NCBI RefSeq assembly: GCF_039555335.1
Contig: NC_092628.1
Location: forward strand, 81,370,315-81,434,314
From: Amphiura filiformis
Lineage: Eukaryota; Echinodermata; Ophiuroidea; Amphilepidida; Amphiuridae
DNA: 64,000 bases
Direction: 5' to 3'
Every line of letters begins with the position of its first letter. The stretch's first letter is position 1. Positions 12,593-24,964 of the stretch are shown here, in pieces. Position numbers and translations under genes: made by a program. The notes under the pieces are model-generated. The model was not told the origin of the DNA. It searched no databases and was given only the letters and a program-made list of their open reading frames with translations.

Positions 12593-13425
12593 TTATAACT
12601 ACACCAACCCATAGCAGTTTCCCTAAACCCATCATAAGAATATGGTTACTGTAACATAGAATTTCATTGCACAGTGTTATATGTTAGAATCATATGATTC
12701 TTACAAATTGACTATTATGCAGTTATGAAAAGTTACAAGATATGACTTTGTTTGATCTTGTGATGTGTTTGCTCTAATTTCTGTGAAAATTATGTGCATT
12801 CTCATTTGAATTTTACAACCCTACACATGTAGTGTGTGTTACCAACAAGTGAAATCCAGGACTAGCTTAGATGCATTGCAACTTGAACTTCTAATCAATT
12901 GTTAGTTTTAGAATAAGGGGTATGTGAAAAATTACAAAACACAGTAAATTTGTGAACACCTTCAATTCTTGTTCTGGGATAGTTTAGAATCATAATCAAT
13001 TAATCATGCATATTGCATATATTTAGAGATATATTGATAAGCAGGTTTACCCTGGGCTAGCCTAATGATGATAATTCTGCATCCAAAAGTGACATTGACA
13101 CCTAAGCTGATTCAACTTGTGGCTGTAACTAGGAAGAATAATAAAGTAAAAGAAACATTGTGGCGAATGAAAATGTTAGTTTAGCCAGATATTGAGGAAG
13201 TTGGCACTAGATATGAGGAGTCCATGAAGGCCACAAAAGACCCTGGCACAATGTCAGTGCCAACCTGTGGTGTCATCCTTCGTAGGAATCTTACAGGAAC
13301 ATAGATTTTTCAGATATATGGCATAGACAAGTGTTCCATTTCTTTGCTTCCTGTTATTATGACAACATTATATAACAATGGCATTGGTTTGATCCTTTGA
13401 ATAGTTTGTACTTGTTTAACCCCCT

Positions 13426-13627
13426 GAGCACTACCTGACAATCTAACATTGCCTCTGATTGGTCAATTACAGGATATCTTCACTTTAATCACCAATCAGA
13501 ATGGAGCTTTACAAATAATTCACCCCAATTTTTTGTGTGGTGAAATTATTCTAACAATGTTGCTGATTGGTCCAATTGATAATGAAAACTTCTTTTGGCC
13601 AATCAGCAGGTAGTTCTCACAGGGTTA
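13426..13627. mobile_element. MITE family A, copy 1
   Basis: The ends TTAACCCCCTGAGCACTACC and GGTAGTTCTCACAGGGTTAA are inverted repeats. The interior holds repeated GATTGGT/CCAATCA motifs. A second copy of this family lies at 27466-27675. Confidence 0.85.
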
Positions 13628-14535
13628 ATGACTGGAAAAGATTTTTTTTTTGTCATTATATAAAACAAATATTACCTGCCTATGTTTGTTCAATGGTATA
13701 ATAAATACATCATTCACTGTCAAATTTTGATTATTCAATTTCACTCGACTTGGTCTCGTAAAATATAAAAGTCAACATTTGACATTGTGCTATATATTTT
13801 ACCATTGTATATGCAGGCATTCAATATTTGTGTACTATGCATGTACATAGTGTAGTGCATCTCAGAAGCAAATGATTTTGGTAGCAGTTCAAGCAAATGA
13901 CTGCATTTGTCATGTGGTTGCAAAATTACTTGATCTTGTACATATAACTAAAAAATGGTAGCTACCTCTAGCTAGACATCAGACTTAGTTTGCTTGAACA
14001 TTTATAGCCTGCACGATAATAATGCTATAAAAAGGAACAAGTGTGAGTTTGCATATTCACAGCACAGGTCAGCAGGTTAATGGTTATAGAGTGCATAATT
14101 GTATTCTAACTCATCATTGCAGCCTTTTGCTACCAGTCAGCGAATATGCAAGTTACGCCAAGTTCATGCACAAGATCAGACATCAGTTTTCCAAATGCAT
14201 AAGTGCATAACATTTATGTTTACAATTTACATGCGCCGCTGGTCATGCACGGCAAGTACACCTCTGCTGGGCTGCACATGTATGTACTCATGATAGACTG
14301 CACAATGGTGGGAAGGTGTAACTAGGCCAGTAGGCCTACAGGATACAGAAAGGGTACATGCACATAGGAAATGTATGCACACTGCTGTGCACAAATTCAT
14401 AAAGAGATTAGGGAGTGTGTTAGACTATGATTTTGAACCCTGTAGAACTGATGATTCCTAGCATTTTCCTACATGAAATTGAAAATACACAAGAAAAATA
14501 CTTGTTATTTCGGGCCAGACTATGATCAAACCTGG

Positions 14536-14768
14536 AACACTTTAGGGCTCATATTGAAATACCCTACCACGTTTTCACACAGAAAGAAGGCAGGATTCCC
14601 CTCGCTAAGCGCGCGCCTCAGGAAAGCTCGGTCATAAAACGGATGGATTATATGCATCAGTGATACACCCTGCCCAGGATTTTAACAAAGAAGGCTAGCA
14701 CAGGAAAGCTGCAGGATAGCGCACACCTGCCTGTGTAAGGGAATTTCAATATGAGCCCTTAAAGTGTT
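14536..14768. mobile_element. MITE-like element, 233 bp
   Basis: AACACTTTAGGGCTCATATT at the left end is repeated in inverted form at the right end (AATATGAGCCCTTAAAGTGTT). Terminal repeats are about 33 bp. Confidence 0.88.
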
Positions 14769-15540
14769 ACATTTTAATACCAATACTACATGTAAGCATA
14801 GACTATAGTTTTCTCTAGAGTGTATGATGTAAGTAATGCAGATTGCCCCCACATGTGGTCAGTTGAGCTCGAAAGACCTAAAAGTGTACAAGAAGGCCAG
14901 ACAAGGCAGTTTACATGACACAGCAATGTTTATAAATATGGTCATTTACTATCAATGGTAACTTTACAAATGATGATTGAGCAACTTTTAATAGCTTTTA
15001 ATCTTCCCACTCCTATCCACACTGTAATTACTATTGACCCATATTACCACTTACAATGACCATCAGTCGCAGGTAGTAAAGAACAACAAATCGTGTTGGT
15101 AAATAAATTGTTGTAGCTATTGATTGAAAATGACTGGGTCCCCGGCGTACCAAACTGGTGTTGTGACTGCCTGATATTATGTTGTATTGTGTTGTAAACT
15201 TTCATCATGCTATTGTCAACATGTAACACCGGTGATGAAATGCAGTTTAAAATCCCCGCCAAGGACGTATCATTTCATATTTTAGGTGGGATATACCTGA
15301 CGGGACCCAGCTATAGCTACCATTGAGGTGTAGGAATGCGTGAAATTGGATTCGTCTATAGAGATTTTAAAAGTTGATAATGCTTAATTGAAGATGTAGA
15401 AGTAGTGTCTTTCAATTTCGATATTGGCAAGATGTGAATGAACAGTACCAGTATGTGGAATGCTTTGGTGTGATGCAAGATTTATTTAACCCTAGAAGAA
15501 ATCAATTAATGTACATAAATCATTTAGTTACAGCTTCTCA

Positions 15541-15720
15541 TTTTAGGTAAATCCCATAAGCCTTTGCAAGTATACCTGAGATGTCATCATTTGACGTCAC
15601 ACCGATTTGCAATGCGTAGCAACTATGTTCACTAAACGATGTGCGCAACGGACCTGATCGGTGTGACACATCAAATGATGACATCTCCGGTGTACTCGCA
15701 AAAATGAGATTTACCGAAAA
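15541..15720. mobile_element. Fold-back element, arms about 75 bp
   Basis: GAGATGTCATCATTTGACGT is followed by CACACCGAT; the complement appears as ATCGGTGTGACACATCAAATGATGACATCTC in the right arm. Outer parts (TTTAGGTAAATC and GATTTACCGAAAA) also pair. Confidence 0.88.
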
Positions 15721-15970
15721 GGTCTTCTCTGTATAGCATTACTCTAACTAAAAGTGGCAGTGGTTTGCTTAGCACCCCTCTAATGGACAGGGTATGAAAT
15801 AATCTACATTATGACAAGTTACTTGGGTAAGAAATCATCTTTAAAATGAAAATGCACTGTTTGGATGCCAACATTTGGTAAAAAGAAGAGCAAACTTGAC
15901 TAAACTAAAAGGAAAAAGTATCATGTGTATACTTATTATACATGATGTTATGTAATACATCACTCCTATA

Positions 15971-16178
15971 ACAGGGACTGCCTTTTGAGGAGAGTGAGAA
16001 CAATCGCTCTCTACTGCTCTCCTGAAATCTGATATAGAAGAGTGATTTTGAACTCTCCTTAGTTGACCATTCTCTCCTTATGTTCTATTAAAATTATATG
16101 CTCTAAACAGCTCTCCTTTAAGGCTCCAGAAGAGCTATTTTAAAATGCTCTCTGCAAATTCCAAAAGACAGTCCCTGC
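15971..16178. mobile_element. MITE-like element rich in CTCTCCT motifs
   Basis: The ends are ACAGGGACTGCCTTTTG and CAAAAGACAGTCCCTGCT. ATA flanks both sides. Inside, CTCTCCT or its complement recurs at least six times. Confidence 0.75.
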
Positions 16179-17263
16179 TATAAATATGATTACAAGTAAC
16201 AATATGTCAGTGCCTTCCTATTTCAAGCCCTGTTCATTTGCAACATACTAAAACTCATGTGGCTTCATCATATACGGTGGTAACATTTGCTAACCTTAAA
16301 AGCACAAAAACACATAATTATGTGGTCCATGGAAGATAGTAAGCTTACCTACATGTAGTTTTAAAAAGAAAGGATTGTAGAAAACCAGTGAATAATGTAC
16401 ATGATGCTTGGATAGAAATAGCTGCGAGTTTTGGAGAAAAAACTATGTACACCCACATGTTGAGCAACAGCATCCACATACTCGTGTTGTTACATCCACA
16501 ACTATTAAGGCTCGGAAGAAAGAAAGCATGGCTTGACCAGTATTGCATGTAAAATGTGTAAGTAAGCTTTTCTTCCATTGAACATGAAATTTTTACTTTA
16601 GGCCATGGTAATGAAATTTTTAGATTTGCATCCACCGTCCGCATGCTTCGAAACCTACCACATGGAATTTTCATTGTTTAAACGAATTTCATTATTTATG
16701 CAAAACAAGGGTCTGAAACAAAAAAATTAATGTCAAGTTCTGGGTCAACAAGCTGCTTGTGAACGCTTTATTTACGCAATAATCGGCTAGCCTAGGGCCT
16801 CCCTAGTACTAGTTCATGTCCGTATAATAGCTTCGATCTGTGCACTCAGGAATGATACCTCTGTTCAATGCATTCACTTTAAAATTAAAGCCTATCGGTA
16901 CTGAAAGTAATAATGACAAATTAAAAACAAACGCATGTGATTTGAAGAAGTGACAGACGCAAATCTAAAACTTTCATTCCCATGACCTTAAGATGAGCTA
17001 GCCTGTAATTAAGTTTTGAAGATATTTGTCAAAAGTCGCATTAGTAGAGTGAAAAGATCCACATGATTCTTATAGATGAGTTGATTTAAGACAGGGGTTC
17101 TCAATAGGCGGCCCAACAGCCATCCGGCCCTCCAACCAATTAATTGTGGTTGGCCCTTGAACAGTATGAAAATTACAGTAAACTGTCAAACGAGAGGTCT
17201 GGGGTTCAACCTCATCCATTTAGGCTATAGGGTCTTTAGTTTTGCCCTGCAGTTGCCAGCTTG

Positions 17264-17552
17264 ACCTTGGGGGCTATCATTTTTAGAAAGAAAAATAAGG
17301 GGGGGTCATAAAATCTTTGATGACCAATATTTAGGGAGTCACAAGATGACCATAGATAGTGTGTTTATTTTATGCAAAAAAACTGATTTCAATACAATTT
17401 TAGCCTGTTTAGGGGGTAAGGTATATCGGTGTTGGGGAGTAATAAAAAATATTTGTCGCCGAAATACTAGGGTGGTCGGTCACAATTCTATTGACGCCAA
17501 CTTTTTGTAAATTTGGGACTCCCGCTCTGAAGAAAATGATAGCCCCTTAAGG
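17264..17552. mobile_element. MITE-like element, 289 bp
   Basis: The ends CCTTGGGGGCTATCATTTT and AAAATGATAGCCCCTTAAGG are inverted. It directly adjoins the large fold-back at 17590. Confidence 0.75.
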
Positions 17553-17589
17553 AATGGGATATTAACGTTTAGTGACGTTTTCACATATT

Positions 17590-18204
17590 TTTTGTGGGAG
17601 CTGAGAGTACACCAGACCTATCGAATTGCATTCTGAATATGAGGAATGTACTGATGATATCAAATAATTTTGATTTTTTGAAATTTGCGATATAATACAA
17701 ATTTTATGACAAATTATTAAAATTTGATATTTTTTAAATTTTTGATATTTAACAGTCCTCGTAGTAAACTTTATAAATCTAATGATATGTACTGAAAGTG
17801 TATGTAGCTGGGATGAAAAGTCGATGATCAATTGAAAATTTTGACCTTTTATATTATTGATATACATTTTTTTCCCAAAAAGACCTCTTTTTTTTTTTGG
17901 TGTTTTGGGGAAAAAATCCATATCTTCAATACAAGAGGTCAAAATTTTCAATTGATCGTCTGCTTTTCTTCCCAGCTACATACACTTTAAGTACATATCA
18001 TTAGATTTATAAAGTTTACATACGTACTTCGAGGACTGTTAAATATCAAAAATATCATTTTTTAATCATTTGCCATAAAATGTGTTAGTGTATTATATCA
18101 CGAATTTCAAAGAATTATTTGATATAAGAAGGACATTCTTCTTAGTATTCAGAATGCAATTCGATATGCCTGATGTGCTCTCATGGCCCACAAAAAATAC
18201 TGTC
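17590..18204. mobile_element. Large fold-back element, arms about 290 bp
   Basis: The two halves are inverted copies along almost their whole length. Matching segments include TCGAATTGCATTCTGAATA, ATATTTAACAGTCCTCG, CTTTATAAATCTAATGATAT and GATCAATTGAAAATTTTGAC. Only some 30 bp around 17885 form the loop. It has no coding potential. Confidence 0.92.
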
Positions 18205-21025
18205 CAAACATCCATACCCCATCCCTTAAACCAACATTTCTTACCAAAGTCAGCAAGACTAACTCACATGTAGAAGGCATATTTAAAATAAAAAGGGAAA
18301 GTGAATCCTGGTTTATGAAGCACTTTTAAAGTGAACTAAAAAGAAGAAGAGAAAAGTTTTGGCACTTTGTTGCTTTCTCCCTTGGATATTTAGTATTGAC
18401 ATTCAATTGGCTGTGCTGTACTGTGAATTTTTAGAACTTGATACATACATGAAATATTTGTGCAAATTACATTATCACCATTTCAGCAAGAACTTTTACC
18501 AGAGAATGGATCTGGATACAAAATTATACACATACCCACACGTACATGCATGCATGTATGTATTTGCCAGATTCTTTAGAAGTATTATTCATTCAGTTTC
18601 AAGGAATGACAATTTCTAACGTCAAGTGTAGGCCTATAGCAGTACCTTGTGTAACATGTAATGCACAAAACATGGCGGCAATATGCATAATGTCTGATCT
18701 CCCACTGATAAACCTGTCAATATTGTATGAGTCTTCATCTTATTTATATGAATGTTTTCTGTCAAATGATATTAACAATTAACTCTTAATGATATTTTAC
18801 AATTGCAAGTTCCAAGAAGATTTTATACTATTACTTGGAAACTTGTAGTTGATGGTATCCTGGTGTGACAAACACCAGCAGTCTGTAGTCACACACAGTA
18901 TGGCGTAGAAGGCACATGTACATACATACACGTAGGACTCCCAAGGCATCATGTACACTGTTTTGATAACTCACTGTCAAGTGCAAAGTTTACTTCCTTG
19001 TGTTCATTCATTGCACATATTAAACAAATACTAGGATATGGAAAGGGGAAATGGGGCAACTCTTCCCCCTGAGGTACAGAATATGGGCCTACCATCCATG
19101 AACTTGGAGGGTGAGGGGGGATAGGCCTGTACCCAGTATTGAAGGAAAATAGTTGCCCTACATGTACCCCCCCCCCATCCCCCCATTATAAACCATGTTT
19201 GGTAGTGTTTGTTTTATATTACACCATATGATGGAGACGTTCTAGGGAAATAGTATACAAATATTGACTGCTATGATTGAGGAGCATGGTTAAAATTAGG
19301 CCTATAGGCCCAAGGTGATCTCAAAACCTGTTAACCATGACTATGCCCGGAGATAAAAGTCGAGAGGCATAGTCTTGTCATTTGTGATTGGCCAATGAAT
19401 TGGTATATAATTAGCTCATGAATATGTATAAAGTGTTATAAATGATAATCCAGATGCGTTGATTTGTTTTAGTCTCAATAATATTCTACACATTGCTTAG
19501 TTTTACCCATTATAGCAGATTGTGGGAGCAGATCAGTCCTGTAGATAGCACTTAAAAGATGTACAAGGCAGTGTCAATGTCTATAATACTTCCTGACCTT
19601 GCAACAGACACCTTGTACCTACTTGGTTACAAAATTGTCACTGATACATGTACTTGGTTAAGTGTTTTCAGAACACACTAGGAATATGGAAGTTGGAATT
19701 TAAGATACCTGTAAGGGTTGTGATACATCTTGATACCATTTTCTCCATTTTAGCTTCTCGTGTTTCAGAAATTCTGAAAATAATTGTAGTAAATTAAATC
19801 TTATTTCTAAAGCCATTCAAGCAGGAATTATCAGTGTGTAGACTTCAGTATCTTATTTTACTAGGCCAAATATATTTTGGAATATTTAGATTGTCAGTTT
19901 CTCACTTGTCCTCCCCCAGTCCTCCCTAATATAAGGAAGTGAAAATAGACAATGATAACCATATTATTATTGTTCAATGAGGTATAGTTGATTTCAAAAG
20001 CACTCAAAGACAAAATAGTACACAAAAGCTCCAACAATTTGAGGCTGATTAGGATAAATTTATGCAGTACTAATTGAGACTGTTGTTGAATGCACATGAA
20101 GTCGGGGCACCTAAAGTTACACAAGGCTGCAAAAAGTGGGGCAGCCATCACTTGTGATGCACATGAAGTCAAGTACTGCTTTGATTTACTATGGTTGTGA
20201 GAATGAGCTGCAACAGAAAATGAGACTTCATCAGTTCATCTAGTCCTTAAAGGGAAAAAAAGTAACATTTCGAAAAAAAGTTGAAATCTTCAATTTAGAC
20301 TTCAAAACTGGACAAAAATCCAGTTTGACAAAAAATATAGAACTTTATTTTTGTCACAGAACTGTATTTTAGTCAACTTTAGGAATTTCTGCAATGTCAA
20401 CAATTTCATAACTTTGTGATATTGTGTAATGCTTCCTCAATATTAAAGTTATCATTGACATCATGACATGTAACCAAATGCAGATCAACAATGGCTTTGT
20501 TCCATATAGCGATAGCTACATGGGTAAAACGACATAATAGCAGGCCTAATAGTCTCGATTTGTAAGGCTGAAACAGTACCTACGGCATAGACTGAAATGG
20601 TGACAACCAAAATTCTTGATTTTATGTGTCCGTATTTTTAATGTAACTGTGGTGTACCTTTAATCAGACACTTGTTTTGATACAAGGAACAAATAACAGG
20701 AACCTGCTTTCTCATTGATTAATTAGCTATTGATATATCTGAGTGTATTAATTAGTGTACAACCTAAGCTCTTATTATATTGACTGTATATGTAAACAGA
20801 TTGTTAGAAAATGATCATGTAACAGAATTGTGCATGAGTATAATGACATGATACTTGACACAGAAACCAGTGATGGTGTCATGGTAATTAGTGTTAGCAT
20901 AGAATTTTGGAGTTAATTGCATATTGCATGGGCATTTTACATGGATTTGCAGATGAATTTTAGTCTTTGTTCGTGGTGGTCTGATTTTGTAACTGATGTT
21001 ATGCAATCCGTCATCAATTTTTAGG

Positions 21026-21324
21026 GGCAGTGCAATAATTACCAGCCTCCCGGTAGGGTAAAAATTCAAAAATGGCATGCCAAAAATTGCTCCCGCCCCC
21101 CATGGCCTACCAAAACTTGCTTGCCCCCTTGAACATGCCAATGTTGCATATTTTGAATGTTTCTGTATTGTTTTCCTAAGCCTTTTTAGAGTGTTTTATT
21201 TAAAAGGTGCCCCATCAATGTGTGCCAAAATTTGCTTGCCTCCCCCCCTTACGACCAGCCAAAAATTGCCCCCTCCCATTTTACCCTCTTCCCAGGGCTG
21301 CGAGCTCATAATTACTGCACTGCC
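21026..21324. mobile_element. MITE-like element just upstream of G alpha exon 4A
   Basis: The termini are GGCAGTGCAATAATTA and TAATTACTGCACTGCC. The second layer, CCCGGTAGGGTAAAA against TTTTACCCTCTTCCCAGGG, is also inverted. Inside, CCAAAA-TTGC-rich pieces recur. It ends about 210 bp before the acceptor of exon 4A. Confidence 0.85.
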
Positions 21325-21532
21325 TAATTCGCCAATTGATGCCATTGGGCAATTTCAACTGAGTTACAACTTGCAAGTTAGGCTAAAAAGTGGCAATGGG
21401 CAGAAATATACACATGTGTTACTATCCGTAGAATGTCGTTTTGTAGTTTAGTGTATTTTCCTAGACATACTCAGCAGATCTATATACCAATGAACTAATT
21501 GACTGTTGTTGTATTTTTTGGTTGAATTGCAG

Positions 21533-22104
21533 GATTACGTTCCCACCCAACAAGATATTCTTCACTCACGTAAAGCTACCAAGGGAATCTTAGAGCACAG
21601 CATAGATATCAAGAGTGTACCATTCCGCTTTGTTGATGTCGGAGGCCAGAGATCGCAACGACAGAAATGGTTTCAGTGCTTTGAGGGCGTCACCTCAATC
21701 TTGTTTCTGGTGTCATCGAGTGAGTTTGATCAGGTGCTGATGGAAGATCGTCAGACCAACCGTTTAGTAGAATCTTGCAACATATTTGACACTATAGTCA
21801 ACCACAAGTACTTTGCCAATGTCTCTATCATATTGTTCCTCAACAAGACAGACTTGCTAGAAAAAAAAAGATCAAACACATCAGTATCAAGACGTGGTTC
21901 CCTAACTTTCAAGGAAACTCTGCTGATATAAACACAGTACAGGCCTTCATCCTCAACATGTTCGACATGAGGCGTCGGGAGAGAAGCAAAGCCTTGTTTC
22001 ATCACTTCACAACGGCAGTAGATACGCAGAACATCAAATATGTTTTCCAGGCTGTTAGAGACACAATATTGGAAGAAAACCTCAAGAGGCTAATGTTGCA
22101 GTGA
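21533..22104 (+). CDS. G alpha 12/13 last exon (4A), canonical C-terminus, frameshifted in an A9 run
   Basis: The exon begins after TTGAATTGCAG and encodes the C-terminal half of a G12/13-type alpha subunit. Visible motifs in order are the switch I arginine and threonine (SRKATKGI), switch [18 protein letters not shown], the [14 protein letters not shown] stretch, the guanine-specificity motif [13 protein letters not shown] in place of the usual TCAT loop, and the end NLKRLMLQ. The switch II segment is closest to GNA12. The exon is 572 bp, two more than a multiple of three. After LLE an A9 run (21861-21869) puts the reading out of frame, whereas A7 would restore alignment with vertebrate proteins residue for residue. 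Everything after the run is intact in the other frame up to TGA at 22102, so the shift is either recent or a sequence error. Two overlapping AATAAA signals lie at 22607-22617. Confidence 0.9.
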
Positions 22105-24686
22105 TGTAGGATGATTGTGTTTTTCTACATCAGAATGCTGCACTATAATGTACCCATTTATGCAACAGCCATTTCTCTACTATCACAAGCTAGCGTTACC
22201 AGCTATCTGGATGATGACATACTTCACAGTAATTTGTGCCTATATTGGAATTAATCATTTTTCACACAAGTGAAAGGATCATACACATCTACCACATGTT
22301 GTGCCATACTGCCATTTATAGACCGTGGAAATGTAATGTTTGGTATTGGTTGCCTGACTGACCATAGCTCAGATGCCCCCTTTCCACACTTAAAATATTT
22401 GGAGTCTAGAAATTCTATTATTAACATAGATATTTCAAAAATCTTTCCTTATCCACATGCATATATGAAACTGCAATTTTGCAGCAAAAACAATCTCCAA
22501 ATTGTATGCAGGATTGCAGGTCACATTTATCCAGAAGTAACTTCTTAGTAACATGATTTAGACAGTCGTGGACGAGCAATGCTTTGTTTATCATTCAAAG
22601 TAAATCAATAAAATAAAGTAATTTTCCAACCGACCATACAACATATGTAATGGCTGAACTCTAGCCAAACAATTTTTCAAGGCCTTAAAAAAGCTACATT
22701 GCTTTTCAGTCGTCAAATGGACAAATGTATGGGTAGGACAAACTCGCAATTTAAAGGGGCAACAATCACATTGGTTTCATGTGTGAAATTTGGTCAACTA
22801 ACTCAACTTAATATTTATTGTGAAAATCCTGAGCTGTGTGATTCTATGTTTAAAGCGGAATTGAATACAAACATGTTTTCTCTCTCTAAATATATATTTT
22901 TAATTTACACACCCCAGGATTCTCATAATACAACATTGATGAAGTCACCAAATTTTACACACATAACCTATGGGAACAAATTTTACGGCTATCCACAATG
23001 GTCAGGGAATATGCCACCCCTAACAATAACCTGCAGAAAACTGGGGGAAGCCCCAATGTGCAATTGTGATTTTTTTTCTACCCATTATATCAACGTTCTA
23101 GTACTAGTAAGAGCGCATTAAACATGAAAGTTCAAGTGCATGTAGTATGCAGTACAAGATGGTGTCTTAATTGCATACCAGGGACGTGTGTCTCTTTTGT
23201 TCATTCAACTTTGGTACCAACAGTTAATAAATCCTGTGCACCTGACTATGTGTACATTGGAACTTAAAATAACTTGGCATGCGACTGACATCAAAAAATA
23301 CTGCATGTTACATGTACTTGCTTAACCTAGGTTCATCTAAAATGATCAAATGATTTGGCTGCTAATTATTAATTGTGCATACTGATTTCAACACGTATCA
23401 TGTATGATGAGGTATTGTTAGCTTGTTATTAATCAAGTTATATGATCATAATGATATCGTCATATCGATGAACTTGCAATCTTCTTCACATAAACTTGGT
23501 ACATGTATATGAGCGAGCACACATGCAACTTATGTATGGCAGACATTCTCATGGTTTGGTATGAAATCATTAATGCGTGCAGACAGACATTTTCATCCAT
23601 GATTATGTTGCCTGAATAGTATTTTCCAAACAGATTGTGTATTTGTGCTATTGTTTATAATGATTGCTTCCTTAAAATTCACTGTGTCCATAGATTGAGC
23701 AGATTAATCACACATTTGCAAAGTCCTTATAGTTTTTATATAGCTATGTTTCTTGCATATTCAAGAGGGCTGATTATTCCATGGCACATGCTGGACAAAT
23801 CACATGTATGCCCATGCATTTACATAAAATGCACTGCAATTGGGCTTTGGAAACTATACGAGTGACAAATGTAGCATGATTTTGTCTGTAGCGCTTCATG
23901 GGGCAATTTTTCCAGAAAGACCGGCTCTGATTAGGTGGAATGTTGGAAGTTAGTGATTAATCTGTCCATCTAGTCATCTCTACATTGAATCCAAAAACTG
24001 ATCATATGTTTATATTAAGAGTCATTGGCTTCGAGATTGTTCATCAGGTGACTGAGTGGCTCAGGAAGCATTTCAAGAACCACTATTCTTAGACTCGGTG
24101 CATGCATACGATCATTTTACAATCATAAGTGCACAATCATTTTGAAATGAGTATTGTGTGTCCTTTCAGTGTGTATGCGCACATGGTGACGAAGTAATGA
24201 CTGCGTGAACGCTCTCATCATTCAAGTGTAATTGTGTTGTAATTGGGAAATTATGACAGAATGACGAAAAAATAATCACATGAACCAGGTCTTAGACTTG
24301 AAATTGTCACATTTGCAACAAGAAGCACCTATTTGTGTTAGTTGTATTAAGTAACATCCTAAAAATGACACATGCGTGTGATAATTGCTGGTGGGGATAA
24401 TAAGTATGCCATGGCATTTCCCTGACTTAGGCTGGATTCATTAGTCCATTTAATGATGTATAGATCTGAATGATTGAACTACCCAAAATTTCTGTATGCA
24501 CATCATGTATAACATGTGCCTCAACGTAATCCCGAGTGGGAATCATTTGGCATGTTTCATAACATGCGCACAATGGTAATGCTGATCATGGTATTGAAAT
24601 GTGCTGTTGCATAATGATTTTTTTTTTGTATATTTAGAATTTGAATAATTAAGGACCATTATGGGGAGTTGATTCACTCACTCAAT

Positions 24687-24964
24687 GGGCTATTCCAATT
24701 GAAATCTACACTACCCCTATAAAAGATTTAGCTATTTAAGTGTTCCACAGAGGGAGTATGAGTTTTGAATAGAATAGACAGCTCCATTTGAAATACTCAC
24801 TCCAGCTGTGGAAGATATACATGTAGGTAAAGCCATAATCAGGGTGAGTATGAGTTTCAAAATGATTAACCCTGACCAATTACATTCGAAAAACATACTC
24901 CCCCTGTGGAAGATATTTCCAAAATCTTGCAAGGGGGTAGTGTGGATTTTAACTGGAATAGCCC
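24687..24964. mobile_element. MITE family B, copy 1
   Basis: GGGCTATTCCAATTGAAATC is followed by TACACTACCCC; the right end is the complement (GGGGGTAGTGTGGATTTTAACTGGAATAGCCC). Internal CCCCTGTGGAAGATAT motifs recur in both orientations. Related copy at 44934-45122. Confidence 0.88.

Larger units (their letters stand above)
10771..21532 (+). other. 10.8-kb intron of the G alpha gene
   Basis: It runs from donor GTAAGG to acceptor TTGAATTGCAG. It holds seven inverted-repeat elements and the Penelope-like fragment listed separately. From 18205 to 21025 I see nothing beyond AT-rich DNA, a C-rich tract at about 19170-19185 and dispersed AGGCCTA words. No second exon candidate was recognised in it. 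Confidence 0.7.

Noticed and set aside
17190-17225. tRNA-like B-box (GGGGTTCAACCTC)
   Set aside because: No matching A-box or cloverleaf could be drawn; at best a decayed SINE.
17562-17951. 129-codon minus-strand open frame
   Set aside because: It is a by-product of the large fold-back element and its low-complexity AT-rich arms.
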